Assembly (NCBI GenBank): GCA_033439265.1
Contig: JAVTVX010000010.1
Span: forward strand, 7,750,001 to 7,814,000
Length of the DNA stretch: 64,000 bases
Reading direction: 5' to 3'
Source of the DNA: Dillenia suffruticosa
Lineage: Eukaryota; Streptophyta; Magnoliopsida; Dilleniales; Dilleniaceae
Positions within the stretch are counted from its first letter, which is position 1; each line of letters starts with the position of its first letter. Below, piece after piece: positions 1 through 12,662 of this stretch. A program made the position numbers and the translations under genes. The notes under the pieces were generated by a model. The model was not told the origin of the DNA and did no database searches. It worked only from the letters and a program-made list of their open reading frames with translations.

Positions 1-376
1 TTCTGAAACTTTAATTTACCTTTAGTAAATAATTGGATTTCACTAGAAATTGAATTATCAATCTGGATAGTCTTACTCGTCAAGTAAAGCACCCAATCTG
101 CACTCAATATGCTGAGTTAAGTCTTGAAAATAGAACAAAATAACAGCAGTTAAAGACTTGTCGAAACACTACTGTTTCTACCTATCACACTATTTCTATC
201 CATCTTGCTTCTACCCAACTTCTGTGATAGTATTTTCTAACCAGTTATATAGATTTATATATATAACATTGCATTACATATTCTAAATGTCTGCACACTT
301 GATAAATTATTATAAACACATATAAAGTTTTGTTATTATTAAAATATATTAGGGTTCGATAACAATTTCCCTAACA
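1..376 (-). repeat. Partial 3' LTR of the copia element
   Basis: Bases 1-376 align almost without gaps to 15509-15883, the outer end of the right-hand LTR, and both end in CCCTAACA. In element orientation this is the start of the 3' LTR (TGTTAGGG). The rest of this LTR, roughly 850 bases judged from the other copy, lies before the window. Confidence 0.9.
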
Positions 377-391
377 ATCTCTCACTTTTTT
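377..391 (-). other. Polypurine tract of the copia element
   Basis: Read on the minus strand this is AAAAAAGTGAGAGAT, directly before the LTR start TGTTAGGG. That is the expected place and composition for the primer of plus-strand DNA synthesis. Confidence 0.6.
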
Positions 392-413
392 ATGACAACA
401 AGATCTTAAATAA

Positions 414-505
414 AATGAAAAATGATATGCTCACAATGAAAAATGATATGCTCACAGCATATTATGCGATCATTACATTCAGCACATTATGCGATCATTG
501 CATTC
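414..505. repeat. Two short tandem duplications in the copia 3' region
   Basis: A 21-base unit (aatgaaaaatgatatgctca plus one base) occurs twice at 414-434 and 435-455. A 25-base unit containing attatgcgatcatt follows twice at 456-480 and 481-505. They lie between the extra ORF and the purine tract and code for nothing. Confidence 0.8.
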
Positions 506-965
506 TCCTTATTCTCCACATTCTCCCCCTTAATTCATGAATAAATGAATATAAACAATACATAGAACTAGTCATCTCCCCCTTAATATTTGCACATTTA
601 TACATTTTATTTTATATCTCTCCCTTTGTATTTCATAAAAAACAAACAACAACAGTAGATACATGAGACATTTACAAGGAAGAAAAGTACAGCTTTCATT
701 AAGAGAAATGAAGGATACATGAAAAATAAGATTTTGAAATTCAGAAATAATAGCAGTTGTCCTACATTCATTAATGCACCTAGAAATCTGGAAATTTTTC
801 AAGCAAAACAGATAGGTCTTTCTGCACTGTCTGCAGTAGATGCATATATTGATCTACCTTTCCTTCTAAGACATTGATTCTACCTTTTAGTCTACTAACC
901 CATTCTAGTTTGTCTGAGGAATAATGCACATGTTGTATGATTGTCTTCCTTCTTTCCCTAGAAGA

Positions 966-1620
966 TTATCCCATTTCATGTCTTGATCTAGGTAATTCAG
1001 AATCTGTTTGTTCATTCATGTTTTGTCTAAAGTCAGCTTCTACTCTATTTGTTTCATCTAGATTTCCTTGCCAAACTTTTCCATCTCTATGTTTCAAAGG
1101 TTTGTCATCAGATATGGTAATGCCCATATGATTAATGCAAGTATCACCAAGTATAAGAATATTCTCAGTTACTCCTTTAAATTCAAAGAAATCAAAGTCT
1201 TTATACTCCAAAAGATTCGACAACACATTACCATAAGTACTCATATTCATATTCATTCTAATGTGAGATATAAAAATATCAACTAAATCTAATTCTTTAA
1301 CCAAAATCATTGCAACAATAATCTTGGCATCTTCAACAGTCACAATAGTCATACTTCCATTTCTTGGAATAATGTACAGAATCACAATTTTGTGAATGAT
1401 TCTAACTAACAAAGGAAAATTTGTGCAATACAGGTATTTTTTTTTCTACATCATTTTTGCCACCAAATAGATCATATAATTTTTTATTATTTATATTTGA
1501 TAAAGAATAATCTATAGTCCTTTTCAGTTTTAAGCAAGTAGATATATCTTTTTTACTTATAGTAACCGAATAATTTTCAATCTTTATTATCAAATTATCT
1601 ACATTTTTAGTGTCTAAATT
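966..1620 (-). pseudogene. Extra ORF downstream of copia pol (Sirevirus-type), broken
   Basis: Two overlapping minus-strand reading segments (1402-1593 and 966-1412) form one protein interrupted by a frameshift near 1402-1412. The product has a basic, hydrophobic start, the motif LYIIPRNGSM, and further on STYGNVLSNLLEYKDFDF. This resembles the extra protein that Sirevirus-type plant copia elements carry after RNase H; its function is not established. It sits at the expected place, between RNase H (right) and the 3' LTR (left). No intact version is present. An unrelated captured host fragment is the alternative. Confidence 0.5.
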
Positions 1621-2174
1621 GTTATAGAAATCAAAGGTTATCTACTTCCAGCATGTTTGTGAACCAGTACATAAACTAACACAGCCAATTCTATCAAAAA
1701 CTTTCAAATTTCTAACCCATTCTTTTCAAAAAATTTGAAATCTAGAATTCTTGAAAGAAAAACATTTACCTTCAAAGCACACTTGCTTATTGAAGTAATT
1801 TTGATCCTAGATGATTCAACCACTGAAGAAATCTCTATGTCTTGAGATGAAGAATCTTCGGAAGATGAAGATTTTTCTGAAAATGAGGAATTTTCAGGAG
1901 ACAGAGAGTGTAAGGATAGATCGCACTCTCATATGAACTTTCATTCACCAAATTAATAAGAGATTCAAAAGAATGACTAGTAATCATACGAGATTTGTCA
2001 GCTAAATATTGAGATTTTCGATGAGCTATCTTAAATTTGGAGAGAAATCTTGGGATTCTGGTTCTTAGGTTTTGTTGGAGCAAGGTTTTGTCTGTTGAGA
2101 AAGAAAATAAGAGGTTTTTTTTATAACTACTGTTATACTTCTATTCTTTCTTCTATAAGCGTTCTATATTTCAT

Positions 2175-3020
2175 TCTCTTCCTTTAAAAAGGAAAGTATA
2201 CTCTAATCTCATTTCTATTAAATTCAAATCTTTCTCTATCTAGAGATTTTATGAAAATATCTGCTAATTGATTTTTTGTATCAACATATTCTAGAACATC
2301 ATCTCTATTTAAAATATGTCTCTTATAAAATGATATCTAATTTCTATATGTTTAGATCTAGAATGATTTATGAGATTTTTTGTTAAACGTATAGTACTTG
2401 TATTATCACATCTCATCAAAATATTTTTTATAATTTAGTCCATAATCTCTGAATTGTTGTTTCAATCATAAGATTTAAACATAACAATTTCCTATTAACA
2501 CATATTCTGACTCGACCGTGGATAAAGCAACTGAATTTTACTTTTTGGATAACTAACTCATAATTCTATTTCCTAAAAATTGATAAGTACCTGATGTACT
2601 CTTTCGATCAATTTTATATCTGGCATAGTAAGTATCTGAATATCTAATTAATTCAAAATTTGAATTTCTTGGATACCAAATTTCTAGATTATAAGAACTT
2701 GTAACATATTTTAAAATTCTCTTAGTAGCTTTTAAATGAAATTCTTTAGACTTACTTTGGAATCCAACACACAAACACACACTATATAAAATATCTGGTC
2801 GTGAAATGGTTACATAAAATAAAGATCATATCATGCTTTTATAGAATTTTTCATCAACATCTTTTTCTTTTTCATCCAAATCTAATTTAATGGAGGTAGA
2901 CATTGGAATATTAGTAATTTTTGAGTTTTCTATTTTAAATTTCTTTATTAATTCTTTTGTTTATTTTTCTTTATTTGTGAAAATTCTTTCGGGTATTTGT
3001 TTTATTTGTAAACATAAAAA
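2175..3020 (-). pseudogene. Copia reverse transcriptase C-terminus and RNase H fragment
   Basis: Minus-strand translation gives the end of a Ty1/copia reverse transcriptase (SKEFHLKATKRILKYVTSS, then YSDTYYARYKIDRKSTSGTY around 2560-2770). RNase H follows (CDNTSTIRLTKN, then RSKHIEIRYHFIRD) at about 2300-2440. Several stops and frameshifts break it. The upstream part of the domain is missing because the gypsy element begins at 3021. The family order PR-INT-RT-RH places this as the tail of the polyprotein whose gag lies at 12663-14490. Confidence 0.85.
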
Positions 3021-5553
3021 TGTCATGCCCTCAAACTGGATCGTGAACAGCCGTCCGTTACCCCTGGATGCCGACTGTATTTTTATAGAAAATCGGGCAG
3101 AATCTCTCTATAAAACGGAAGTTTCCCGTATACAATTAAACCTGTATATTCAAAATCAACCTGTAATTTAAACAAATGGTCATCCCAATCTCTCCAAAAT
3201 CAACAAATACTACAACCAGTATCCAAAACAATGCAAGACTACAAAATTTCTAATAGTTCTAGCCACAAACCTCTACTGTCATGCCCAACTAGAGTATGAA
3301 CAGCCGCTACACCGAGCGGACCTAAGTTTATACAATGTATAACACATTTCCCAAGTAGAAACTTTAAAACGCTTACAGATGCCTCAATGCGAGTAAAATG
3401 AACCAAAGCAAGAGTTATGCACACAACTGCTCATAAGTTATACAGTCATCCCATAATATACACAACCAACTACGGACCTAAAAGTCAAGATCTCGCAGGG
3501 TCGAAATAAAATAAAATTTTTATATTTCTATTTGAAGTAAATCTCACCATCGTGAATACTAAATCCGCCCTAGAGCCTGTAACGCCGTTCTATCACAATA
3601 AACCTGTCTGAGGAGGGAAAAGAGAAGGGTGAGTATCATGGGAAGATACCCAATGAGTGAGGGGGGTAATATCAAGCATAAATAGAATGGGTGAACCATT
3701 GGAGCGTCAAATAATATCATTCGAAACAAAAATTTATATTTCACAGCAAAACATGATATGTTTAGCAATTTAAAATTGTTTAATCAATCATACGATAACA
3801 AACATATATGCATCCATTTAAAATCAAGTAATATCAGAGCGAGCCAAAAATGGTCCCGGCAAAGGTCAACCATAACTAAGAACAGGTGTATCAGGGGTTT
3901 TATTATGCATAGACTTTAAAACGCTCTCTACCCCGACGTTGGCCATGAGTTCGCTGGGGCTAACTCATCGTTGTGTATAAGACCCCACCCCATGCTAGAC
4001 CGCGGCGTCACACATGTTCTCCCCCTACGTGGGTTCAACCGGCCATGCCTATAACCCTTAGAATAAATGACGTTTGCGGATACCTCCTGCAGAAGCGTAT
4101 CCGGGCAACCCGTGCCTCTACAAACGCCCTTCGTAGCTACGGAATCATCAATATCATCATTATAGTATCACAAGGGCACAACGTCCTAGGCACAACGTCC
4201 CACAAGTAAAACCATATCATCGCATAACTAGTGGGCATCCGACCCACATAGTTCATCAAAGCATTTCAAGTCTGTGTGCCAATACGTTTCATCAAATCAT
4301 TTCAAAACAGCATATCAATGCAACGATAAAAAAGGAAATTATCAATTTTCAAGTAATGGTACAAGTTTTGTTTCATTTCAAACCATGGATGCATAGTCAT
4401 CGTAAACATAATTCAAGACACTCCAATAATTACAAAACAAATTTGAAATTTAATATCATACGTCAAATCAATGCATATAAAAAACATGTTTTATCGAAAA
4501 TACGGCAGAAAACACTTTACTATTTTATGCAAGAGATTAGGGTCTCACTCTCATATTTAGGGAGGGTGGTCACTTCCTATTTTTCAACGAGTCTCCAAAA
4601 GACAAAGCTAATCAAATCATCAAATTTTATATCAAATAAAACCCTAATAAGGGATTTTTAATTTTTCTTTTCTTTCCAATTTAATATAACCTAAAATCAA
4701 TAAAATATATTCAAACTTTGAAATGGGTGCGTTTCTCTCACCTAGGGTTTCTCGGGTTTCAGACCTAGCTGTCGTTCGCCCGTCAGATTGGTTTAAAACC
4801 TGTAATATTTTCAAATTTGAAATATATTAGCAACAACTAATTTTTTAACACCAAATCCTAGAATTTCAACCAAATCATAGTCGTTACCTGCAGTGAAGAT
4901 GTAGGTAAGCTCTCGAAGGGGAAAGTCGGTGCAGGATCACGGGCCGTCACGGGCTCGCGGGTCGGTGGGCTGGCGGGCTAGCGGGTTGGCCCGCTACTGG
5001 GCTCGCGGGCTCTTAGCCCGGCTTGCTGGCCACAGCGGGCTTCGCGGGCAGCAATGGGCTGGCGGGTCAGCAGTGGGTCATGCTAGAACGCGCTGTGCTT
5101 GCACAGAGGGTCGCGCTGGCGCTCATGCTGGGGTCGCGCTGGCTCGCGTAGGGGTCGCGCGCTGGGGTCGCACGCTGGCTTGAGGGAGATCACGCGCAGG
5201 GCTCGCGCTGGGTCGCACGCTGGCTCGTCGGAGATCGCATGCAGGGCTCGCACTGGGGTCGCGTGCTGGCTCGCGCTGGGGTCGCGCTTGCTCGTGCACA
5301 AGCGCGAGGTCGTGCACAAGCATGGTCCCGAGCAAGTGCTCGAACAGGAGGTTCAGCGCTGCTCGCACGAGGAAGGAGGAGCAACGGCAGTGGGTGGAGG
5401 AAGGGAGAGGTCGTGGCAGAGGAGAAGGGCAGTGGCATAGGAGAAGAGAAAGATAGAAAGAGAGAGAGAAAGAGAGAATGAAAAAAAAACAGAGATTAGG
5501 GCTTTTTAGCCCTAATCCAATTTGGGGATATACTTTTTTTTTCTGGTATTATA
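3021..5553 (-). repeat. 3' LTR of the nested gypsy element (copy D)
   Basis: Begins TGTCATGCCC and ends CTGGTATTATA, a mutated form of the GGTGTTACA end seen in the other copies. The first 1.76 kb matches 10899-12662 closely. The right third (4925-5490) is the GC-rich, GA-rich outer segment shared with the LTRs at 16013, 19397 and 45186. The coding-strand end of integrase lies just beyond it. Confidence 0.8.
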
Positions 5554-5559
5554 TTTTCT

Positions 5560-6900
5560 AATCCCCTAAAATCAAGTTTCGTCATCGAAACTAAAAGAGG
5601 ATTAAACTGTAAATAAATGGGGTACTGTCTTCTCATAGCCTCCTCGGGCTCCCAGGTCTCCTCCTCGACCTGATCACTCCTCCACAAAACTTTGACCATG
5701 AAATTTCCTTACTCCGCAACTTTCTGACCTGTCGATCTGGAATAGCCACGGGCTGAACTGGAAGACTAAGATCCTCTCGTAATTCAAGAGGTGGAGGCTC
5801 AGGTACATGAGAAGGATCGGCCAAGTATTTCCTGAGTACTGAGACATGGAATACGTCATGAATACGGAATAGTTCATCTGACAACTCCAATCTATATGCC
5901 ACACTTTCGACCCTTTCAAAGATACGGAAGGGCCCTTTATATCTGGGGCTCAACTTGCCCTGCTGCCTGAGTCGTATAACTCCCTTCTTATGAGATATTC
6001 TCAAGAAAACCATATCTCTCGTAGCAAACTCAAGAGGTCGCCGCCTACGATCAGCATACGTCTTCTGTCTGTCCTGGGCGGCTTTCATCCGTTCACGGAT
6101 GACCTTAACTCTGTCTTTTGTTTGCTCAATCAACTCAACGCTGCTGAGACGTCGCTCTCCGATTTCATCCCAGCATATCAGGGTGTGGCACTTCCTGCCA
6201 TACAGTGCCTCATACGGGGGTATCCCTATACTGGTCTGATAACTGTTATTATATGCGAATTCGACCAGTAAAAGGTGTCGGTCACAACTACCCCGGAAAT
6301 CCATCACACATGCCCTCAGCATGTCCTCAAGGGTCTGAATGGTCCTCTCAGACTAGCATTCTGTCTGAGGATGATATGCCGTACTGAAGTTCAATCTAGT
6401 ATCCAATAACTCCTGCAACTTGGGTCAAAACCTAAATGTGAACTTGGGGTCCCTATCTAAAACAATCAACACGGGCACCCCGTGAGCCAAACTATGGTAT
6501 CAATGTAGAGACGTGCCAACGCCTCTAAGGAATAGTCACCGCGGATAGGGATAAAATGTACAAATTTGGTGAGTCGATCGACAATCACCCAAATCGTATC
6601 ATGCCGTGTAGAAGTCCGCGGTAACCCCATCACAAAGTCGATAGTAATATACTCCCATTTCCACTCAGGAATGGAAAGAAGTTGCAGTGTGCCCGCTGGA
6701 CGCTGATACTCGGCCTTCACCTGCTGGCACACCAATATCGTGCCACAACTCTACTATATCTCTCTTCATGCCTGACCACCAATAGCTACTCCTGATGGTC
6801 CGGTACATCTTCGTACCCCCGGGATGCATAGCATATGTAGAAGAATGTGCTTCCTCAAGGATAGCATGCCGAAAATCACTATCGGCCAGGACACACACTC
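5560..6900 (-). pseudogene. Gypsy integrase with degenerate chromodomain-like tail
   Basis: Minus-strand segments carry the HPGGTKMYRTIRSSYWWSGM zinc-binding region (6795-6865) and then the core with KWEYITIDFVMGLP and DTIWVIVDRLTKFVHFIP (6580-6670). The C-terminal part follows from 6322 down to about 5640 (EFAYNNSYQTSIGIPPYEAL, GPFRIFERVESVAYRLELS). A chromodomain-like tail (KVLWRSDQVEEETWEPEEAM) lies in a shifted frame at 5500-5699. This enzyme inserts element cDNA into the host genome. Frameshifts separate the segments, so it is inactive as read. Confidence 0.85.
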
Positions 6901-6979
6901 AGTCTCTGAATACCACGAGTCTATCATCACAGACTCTGAAGTCTTCGCCCTCAGCTCTGCGAACTCTATCCGTAATGCC

Positions 6980-8370
6980 CTAGAACTCCTCATCCGTACT
7001 CTGGAGCTCCCTGATACGGTAGAACAAAGTCGGCCTGACCTCAAATCTGGCTAATAAGCCTCCTTGATCATCGTTAGTCAAACTGACTCCTAAGGCTCGG
7101 AGTCCCACTAAACAAGAAATGTAGGCTTTCTCTGTCGACTGTGAGAATGATGCTAACTTCCGACTCAAGACATCTGCTACAACATTTGCCTTGCCCGGAT
7201 GATAGTCAATAATGAGATCATAATCTTTGAGGAGTTCTAACCATCTCCTCTGTCTCAAATTCAGCTCCTTTTGCGTAAATAGATATTTCAAACTCTTATG
7301 ATCTGTAAATACCCTGCAGGTCACCCCATAAAGATAATGCCGCCATATCTTCAATGCGAAGACTATGGCTACCAACTCCAAATCATGTGTCGGATAATTG
7401 ACCTCATGTTTTTTCAGCTGTCGCTAGACATATGCAATAACCCGACAATCCTGTATCAGAACACAACCCAATCCCTGTCGGCTAGTATCACTGTACACTG
7501 TATATTCCCGACTACTAGTGGGAAATGCTAAAATAGGAGCGGATGTCAACCGTTGTTTGAGTTCCTGGAAGCTCGTCTCACAATGATCATCCCAAACAAA
7601 CATGACCCCCTTCTGGGTCAATCTCGACAACGGAGCAGCTATCCAGAAGAATCCCTCTACAAATCTAGGATAATACCCGGCCAAACCGAGAAAACTACGA
7701 ATCTCGGTAACTGTTTATGGCTGCTCCCACTTCACTATAGCCTCAATCTTCTGCGGATCAAAATAAATACCCTCCGCGGAAACAATGTGCCCCAAGAATC
7801 CAATTTGTCTAAGCCAAAACTCACATTTCGAGAATTTGGCATATAGTTGCTTCTCACGGAATATCTGCAATACCACCCAAAGGTGCTCAACATGATCTTC
7901 ATCACTCCATGAATATATCAAGATGTCATCGATGAATACGATGATGAACCGATCCAAGTAGTCGTGAAAAACTCGATTCATCAAATCCATGAAAACAGCT
8001 GGGGCATTAGTCAGCCCAAACGGCATAACTAGAAACTCGTAATAGCCGTATCGGGTGCGAAAAGCTGTCTTGGGTACATTTTCGGTCTAAATTCTCAACT
8101 GATGATAACCCGAATGGAGATCAATCTTAAAGAAAACCCTGGCTCCCTGCAGCTGATCAAACAAATAATCTATACGTGGCAGGAGATATCTGTTTTTTAT
8201 GGTGGCTTTATTCAATTGGCTGTAGTCCACACAAAGCCGAAATGTACCATCCTTGTTCTTTACAAATAGTAGCGGAGCGCCCTAAGGTAAGATACTCGGG
8301 CGAATAAACCCCTTGTCCAGAAGTTCATATAACTGAGTTTTAAGCTCTCTCAATTTAGCAGGCACCATTC
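6980..8370 (-). pseudogene. Gypsy reverse transcriptase and RNase H
   Basis: The minus strand carries the finger/palm region with [20 protein letters not shown] (about 8185-8250), [20 protein letters not shown] (8026 downward), the catalytic box FIDDILIYS (about 7915-7945) and [12 protein letters not shown]. RNase H follows with [32 protein letters not shown] and [20 protein letters not shown], ending in [14 protein letters not shown] (about 7160-7210). In-frame stops, for example after WEQP near 7713, break the polyprotein. Confidence 0.9.
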
Positions 8371-8371
8371 T

Positions 8372-9001
8372 TTATGGCGGAATAGAAATAGAATTGGTCC
8401 CCGATACTAGATCAATCTCGAAATCGAACTCCCGAACTAGTGGTAATCCGATAAACTTCTCGGGGAATACATCTGAAAACTCTTGCACCACAGGGATTTC
8501 TTCAAGCCTCGGTCCCTCAACGGTGGTGTCGACAACATAAGCCGGATAAGCCACACAACCATGGCATACTAAGCGTCTGGCCTTCATAACCGAGATAATA
8601 CGGTGGGGCAATACTCGTCTCTCGCTCCGGAATACTAACGATAGCTGCTCAGACCTCCTAAACTCAACCTCTTTCGTGAAATAATTCACGGAAGCCCGGT
8701 GTAAACTCAGCCAATCCAGTCCTAGGATGGCATCGAAATCCGTAATAGGGAGCGGAATCAGATCTGTTTCTAATATTGTCTCCCCAATACCGACATCACA
8801 GCCCCTATAGAGTGTATCTCGAATGATATGCTTGTCAAGAGAAGTGATTACCATAATCTCCTCATCAAGTGGCGAGAGAAGTCTATCAGAATGGCGAGCG
8901 AACGTGTCGCTCACATAGGAAAAATTCGACCCGGTATCTATGAGAATACTGGCGTCGATATTGAATATTCGCATGGTACCTAAAAGTAAGAAAAAGATCA
9001 A
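8372..9001 (-). pseudogene. Gypsy retroviral-type aspartic protease
   Basis: A 209-residue open segment on the minus strand contains the catalytic triad ILIDTGSNFSYVS (aspartate of DTG) and the flap/core motif FDAILGLDWL, both typical of Ty3/gypsy proteases. Its C-terminus (VVQEFSDVFPEKFIGLP) is the usual linker into the reverse transcriptase. It lies between gag and RT as expected. The segment itself is uninterrupted, but it is fused to broken neighbours. Confidence 0.9.
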
Positions 9002-9143
9002 CAGAATTTAAAATGCGAAGAAAAAGTGAATAAATATATATACATATCAAATTAGTTAAGTTTCGAAAGCTTTAATTAGTCAAAATTGTATATCGACATC
9101 ATGATATACAAAAAAAAATCATACAGAAAGTACAACAAAAGTA

Positions 9144-10623
9144 CTACACTGAGGGGTCTGCGGGAGGATTACCAATAATAATATCAAGGTTTGCCTGTGC
9201 GTCCTCCTGTGTCATCGCAAACACACGAGTCTGGGCCCTAGGCTGGTGTCGCAACGATTCTGGCACTGTATTACTCCCGGCTGTAGTCCGGGGAGCGGTA
9301 AGAGCTGAGTGCGCAGGTGCCCCCTGCTGGCCTGTGCCAGACATACCAGTACGACTCTGTAAAGTCAATCCTCCTCGACCTAAATCTGGGCAGACACTTC
9401 TAACGTGACCTTACTTCCCACACTCGAAGCAAGTAATTGGTACTCTACATATCCCAAAGGCATGGTGGCTACTACATCTACGGCAGAAGTCAGAAGTCCG
9501 ATCTCTGTATAATAGACTGCGTAGAAATACTAAGGGCTGGTGTCCCAAAACCCTGTGGTCGAGGTCCCTGTCCCGGTGCTGCTGGTCTGAAGCTAGAAGA
9601 ACCTCCGGGATATCCAGAACCTCTACCTCTCTTCAACGACTGTCCACCCTGTGACCCAGTCTTCCTCTTCTGGTGACTCTCCCTCTGTCTAGCCTCTGCT
9701 CAGACGATCTCTTCTGCCTGATACACTGAATCAATCACCTCTAATAGTGTAAAAGAGGGAGTCACCGTCATGTACTTCCTGATGCTCAATTGGAGGCAAT
9801 CTTCAAACTTGAACCTCATTTGAGCCGGTGTAGCCATGTCGGGGACAAAGGCTGCTAGTCGTTTAAGCTCAGCCTCGTACTCTGAAACTGACCTCGTCCC
9901 CTGGCATAAGTGTAGGAACTCCATCCTCATCCGGTCCTGCTAGAACGGGGTGAAGTACCCGCGGTCGAACTCTCGTAGAAAGTCCTCTCACCGCAGGGTC
10001 TGTGTAGCACTGTCACGGATAGCCTCCCACCACGAGAGGGCATCTCCGTCGAGGAGTCTCTCAGCAACTCTCAATCTGAGCTCCTCTGACAACCCCAAAT
10101 CCGTAAGGATCCTACGAATCCTGTTGATCCAGTGTGATCCAGTGTTTCGCTGCTACTGCATCACTGGATCCTAAAAGTCTGTACATGCAAGCTGTCGAGA
10201 CTCTTTCACCAACTGCGTAAGCTCGTGGATGCGCTTCAAAGTAACCGACGTCTCATCGGTCGGAGTAGAAATAGAAGGACCGTCCACCGAAGGAGGAACC
10301 GGTGTCTTAGGAGCAAGTACGGTCGCAGGTGTGGTCGCTAGAGTCTGTAGTGGAGGTGGTGGCATCTGCACCCCATATCTACTATACCACTCCTGCCACT
10401 GCCTCAAGGTATCGAGTGGTGGTGGAGGAATATCGGCTGTAACAGCCGGTGGAGGTGCTGAGGGTGGGGCTGGTAAGCGTGCTCTAGTAGAGGAAGCATC
10501 CTCTTGCACTCGTGGCTCCTCGGGTACCCTAGGTGCATCAGGCACTGAAAGACCCTCAAGTGAGGTGAATCTAGCACCTCTCCTACCACGTTTAGGTGAC
10601 ATAATTCTGCGAAAAGAATACAT
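9144..10623 (-). pseudogene. Gypsy gag (capsid and zinc knuckle)
   Basis: The minus strand starts MYSFRRIMSPKRGRRG at 10623; the second methionine at 10602 is also possible. A proline-rich stretch follows, then the gag core with FLHLCQGTRSVSEYEAELKR (9700-9930). A CCHC knuckle at about 9380-9430 reads CFECGK then a stop then GHVRSVC. The end (TRVFAMTQEDAQANLDII, 9144-9368) is the conserved linker to protease. Stops and frameshifts at about 9935-10170 and within the knuckle inactivate it. Gag would form the particle that packages the element RNA. Confidence 0.85.
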
Positions 10624-10879
10624 TGTTATTAGATAGAAATCAAGAATCAGGGTTAGTTGTTCCGTAACTAACCCTTTAAAAAAATGAACTATAATTTAAA
10701 GCATTTGAATGCGAAATAACGGGTTAGATGTGTTATGTATCAAACTCCATAACATAGATGAACTTATATGTCTATGGCCAAGTATGGGACTTTAAATGAC
10801 TGTATCAAACTCGCTAATGCATTGAGAACTTTTCATATACTTGGGAAGACTTTTACTACTATTTTTTTTAACCAACCTG

Positions 10880-10891
10880 GCTCTGATACCA
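10880..10891 (-). other. Primer-binding site of the gypsy element
   Basis: The minus strand reads TGGTATCAGAGC, complementary to the 3' end of plant initiator methionine tRNA. It lies 7 bases after the inner end of the 5' LTR at 10899. It fixes the element orientation and the LTR boundary. Confidence 0.9.
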
Positions 10892-10898
10892 ATAAAAC

Positions 10899-12662
10899 TG
10901 TCACGCCCCCAAACCGGGATCGTGAATAGCCGCCCGTTGTCCCTGGATGCCGTCTATATTTTTACAGAAAATCGGGTAGAAGCTCCCCATAAAACGAAGA
11001 TTTCCCATGTATAATTAAACCTGTATATTTAAAATCAACCTATAATTTAAACAAATGGTCATCCCGGCCTCTCCAAAATCAACAAATACCACAGCCAGCA
11101 TCCAGAACAATGCAAGGCTATAAAATTTCTAGCAGTTCTAGCCACAGACCTCTACTATCATGCCCAACTAGAGTATGAGCAGCCGCTACACCGAGCGGGC
11201 CTAAGTTTATACAATGTATAACACATTTCCCAAGTAGAAAGTTTAAAACGCTTACAGATGTCTCAATGTGAGTAAAATGAACCAAAACGAGAGTTATGCA
11301 CACAACTGTTCATAAGTTATACAGTCATCTCAAAATATACACGGCCAACTACGGACCTAAATGTCAAGACCTCGCAGGGTCGAAATAAAATAAAGATTTC
11401 ATATTTCTATTTGAAGTAAATCTTACCGTCGTGAATACCAAATCTGCCCTAGAGTCTGTAACGTCGCTTTATCACAATAAACCTATCTGAGGAGGGAAAA
11501 GAGAGGGGTGAGTATCATGGGAAGATACCCAGTGAGTGAGGGGGTAATATCAAGTATAAATAGTATGGGTGAACCATTGAAGTGTCAAATAATATCATTC
11601 AAAACAAAAATTTATATTTCGCAACAAAATATGATATGTTTAGCAATGTGAAATCGTTTAATCAATCACACGATAACAAGTATGTATGCATCTATTTAAA
11701 ATCAAGTAATATCAGAGCGAGCCAAAAATGGTCCTGGTAAAGGTCAACCGTGATCAAGAATAGGCGCATCGGGAGTTTTATTATGTATAGACTTTAACGC
11801 TCTCCACCCTGAAGTTGGCCATGAGTTCCCTGGGGCTAACTCATCGTCATATATAGGACCCCGCCCGGTGCTAGACGGTGGCGTCACACACGTTCTCCCC
11901 CTACGTTGATTCAACCGGCCGCGCCTATACCCCTTAAAATAAATGACATTTGCGGATACCTCCTGCAGAAGCGTATCCGGACAACCCGTACCTCTACAAA
12001 CGCCCTTCGTAGCTACTGAATTATCAATGTCATCATCATAGTATCACAAGGGCACAACGTCCCAAGACACAATGTCCCACAAGTAAAACCATATCATCAC
12101 ATAACTAGTGGACATCCGACCCACATAGTTCATCAAAACATTTCAAGTCTGCGTGCCAATACGTTTTATCAAATCATTTCAAAACAGCATATCAATGCAA
12201 CGATAAAAAAAGAAATTATTAATTTTCAAGTAATGGCACAAGTTTTGTTTCATTTCAAACCATAGATGCATAGTCATCGTAAACATAATTCAAGACACTC
12301 CAATAATCACAAAACAGATTTGAAATTTAATATCATACGTCAAATCAATGCATATAAAAAGCATGTTTTATCGAAAACACGACAGAAAATACGTTTTACT
12401 ATATTATGCAAGAGATTAGGGTCTCACTCACATATCTAGGGAGGATGGTCACTCCCTTTATTTCAACGAGTTTTCAAAAGACAAAGCTAATCAAATCATC
12501 AAATTTTATATCAAATAAAACCCTGATAAGGGATTTTTAATTTTTTTTCTTTTCAATTTAATATAACCTAAAATCATCAAAATATATTCAAACTTTGAAG
12601 TGAGTGCGTTTCTCTTACCTAGGGTTCCTCGGGTTTTAGACCTAGCTGTCGTTTGCCCGTCA
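10899..12662 (-). repeat. Truncated 5' LTR of the nested gypsy element
   Basis: Begins TGTCACGCCC and follows 3021-4785 closely to CGCCCGTCA, where similarity stops. The copy lacks the outer 770 or so bases, including the GC-rich part and the TG end. Directly beyond, copia protease sequence begins. The shared GTCA at 12659-12662 could belong to either side. Confidence 0.85.

Larger units (their letters stand above)
3021..12662 (-). mobile_element. Tekay/Del-like Ty3/gypsy retrotransposon nested in the copia element, 5' LTR truncated
   Basis: On the minus strand the order is 5' LTR (10899-12662, truncated), initiator-Met primer-binding site, gag, protease, reverse transcriptase/RNase H, integrase with a degenerate chromodomain-like tail, then the 3' LTR (3021-5553). 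PR-RT-RH-INT order defines Ty3/gypsy. The long LTR (about 2.5 kb here) and the integrase tail suggest the Tekay (Del) chromovirus clade, which is an inference. In-frame stops at several points make it defective. The right LTR stops abruptly inside the sequence that is continuous in the left LTR, so the expected target duplication cannot be tested. Confidence 0.9.

Noticed and set aside
4929-5481. Several Arg/Ala-rich frames in the left gypsy LTR
   Set aside because: They lie in the GC-rich LTR segment and overlap in four frames; none resembles a protein family.
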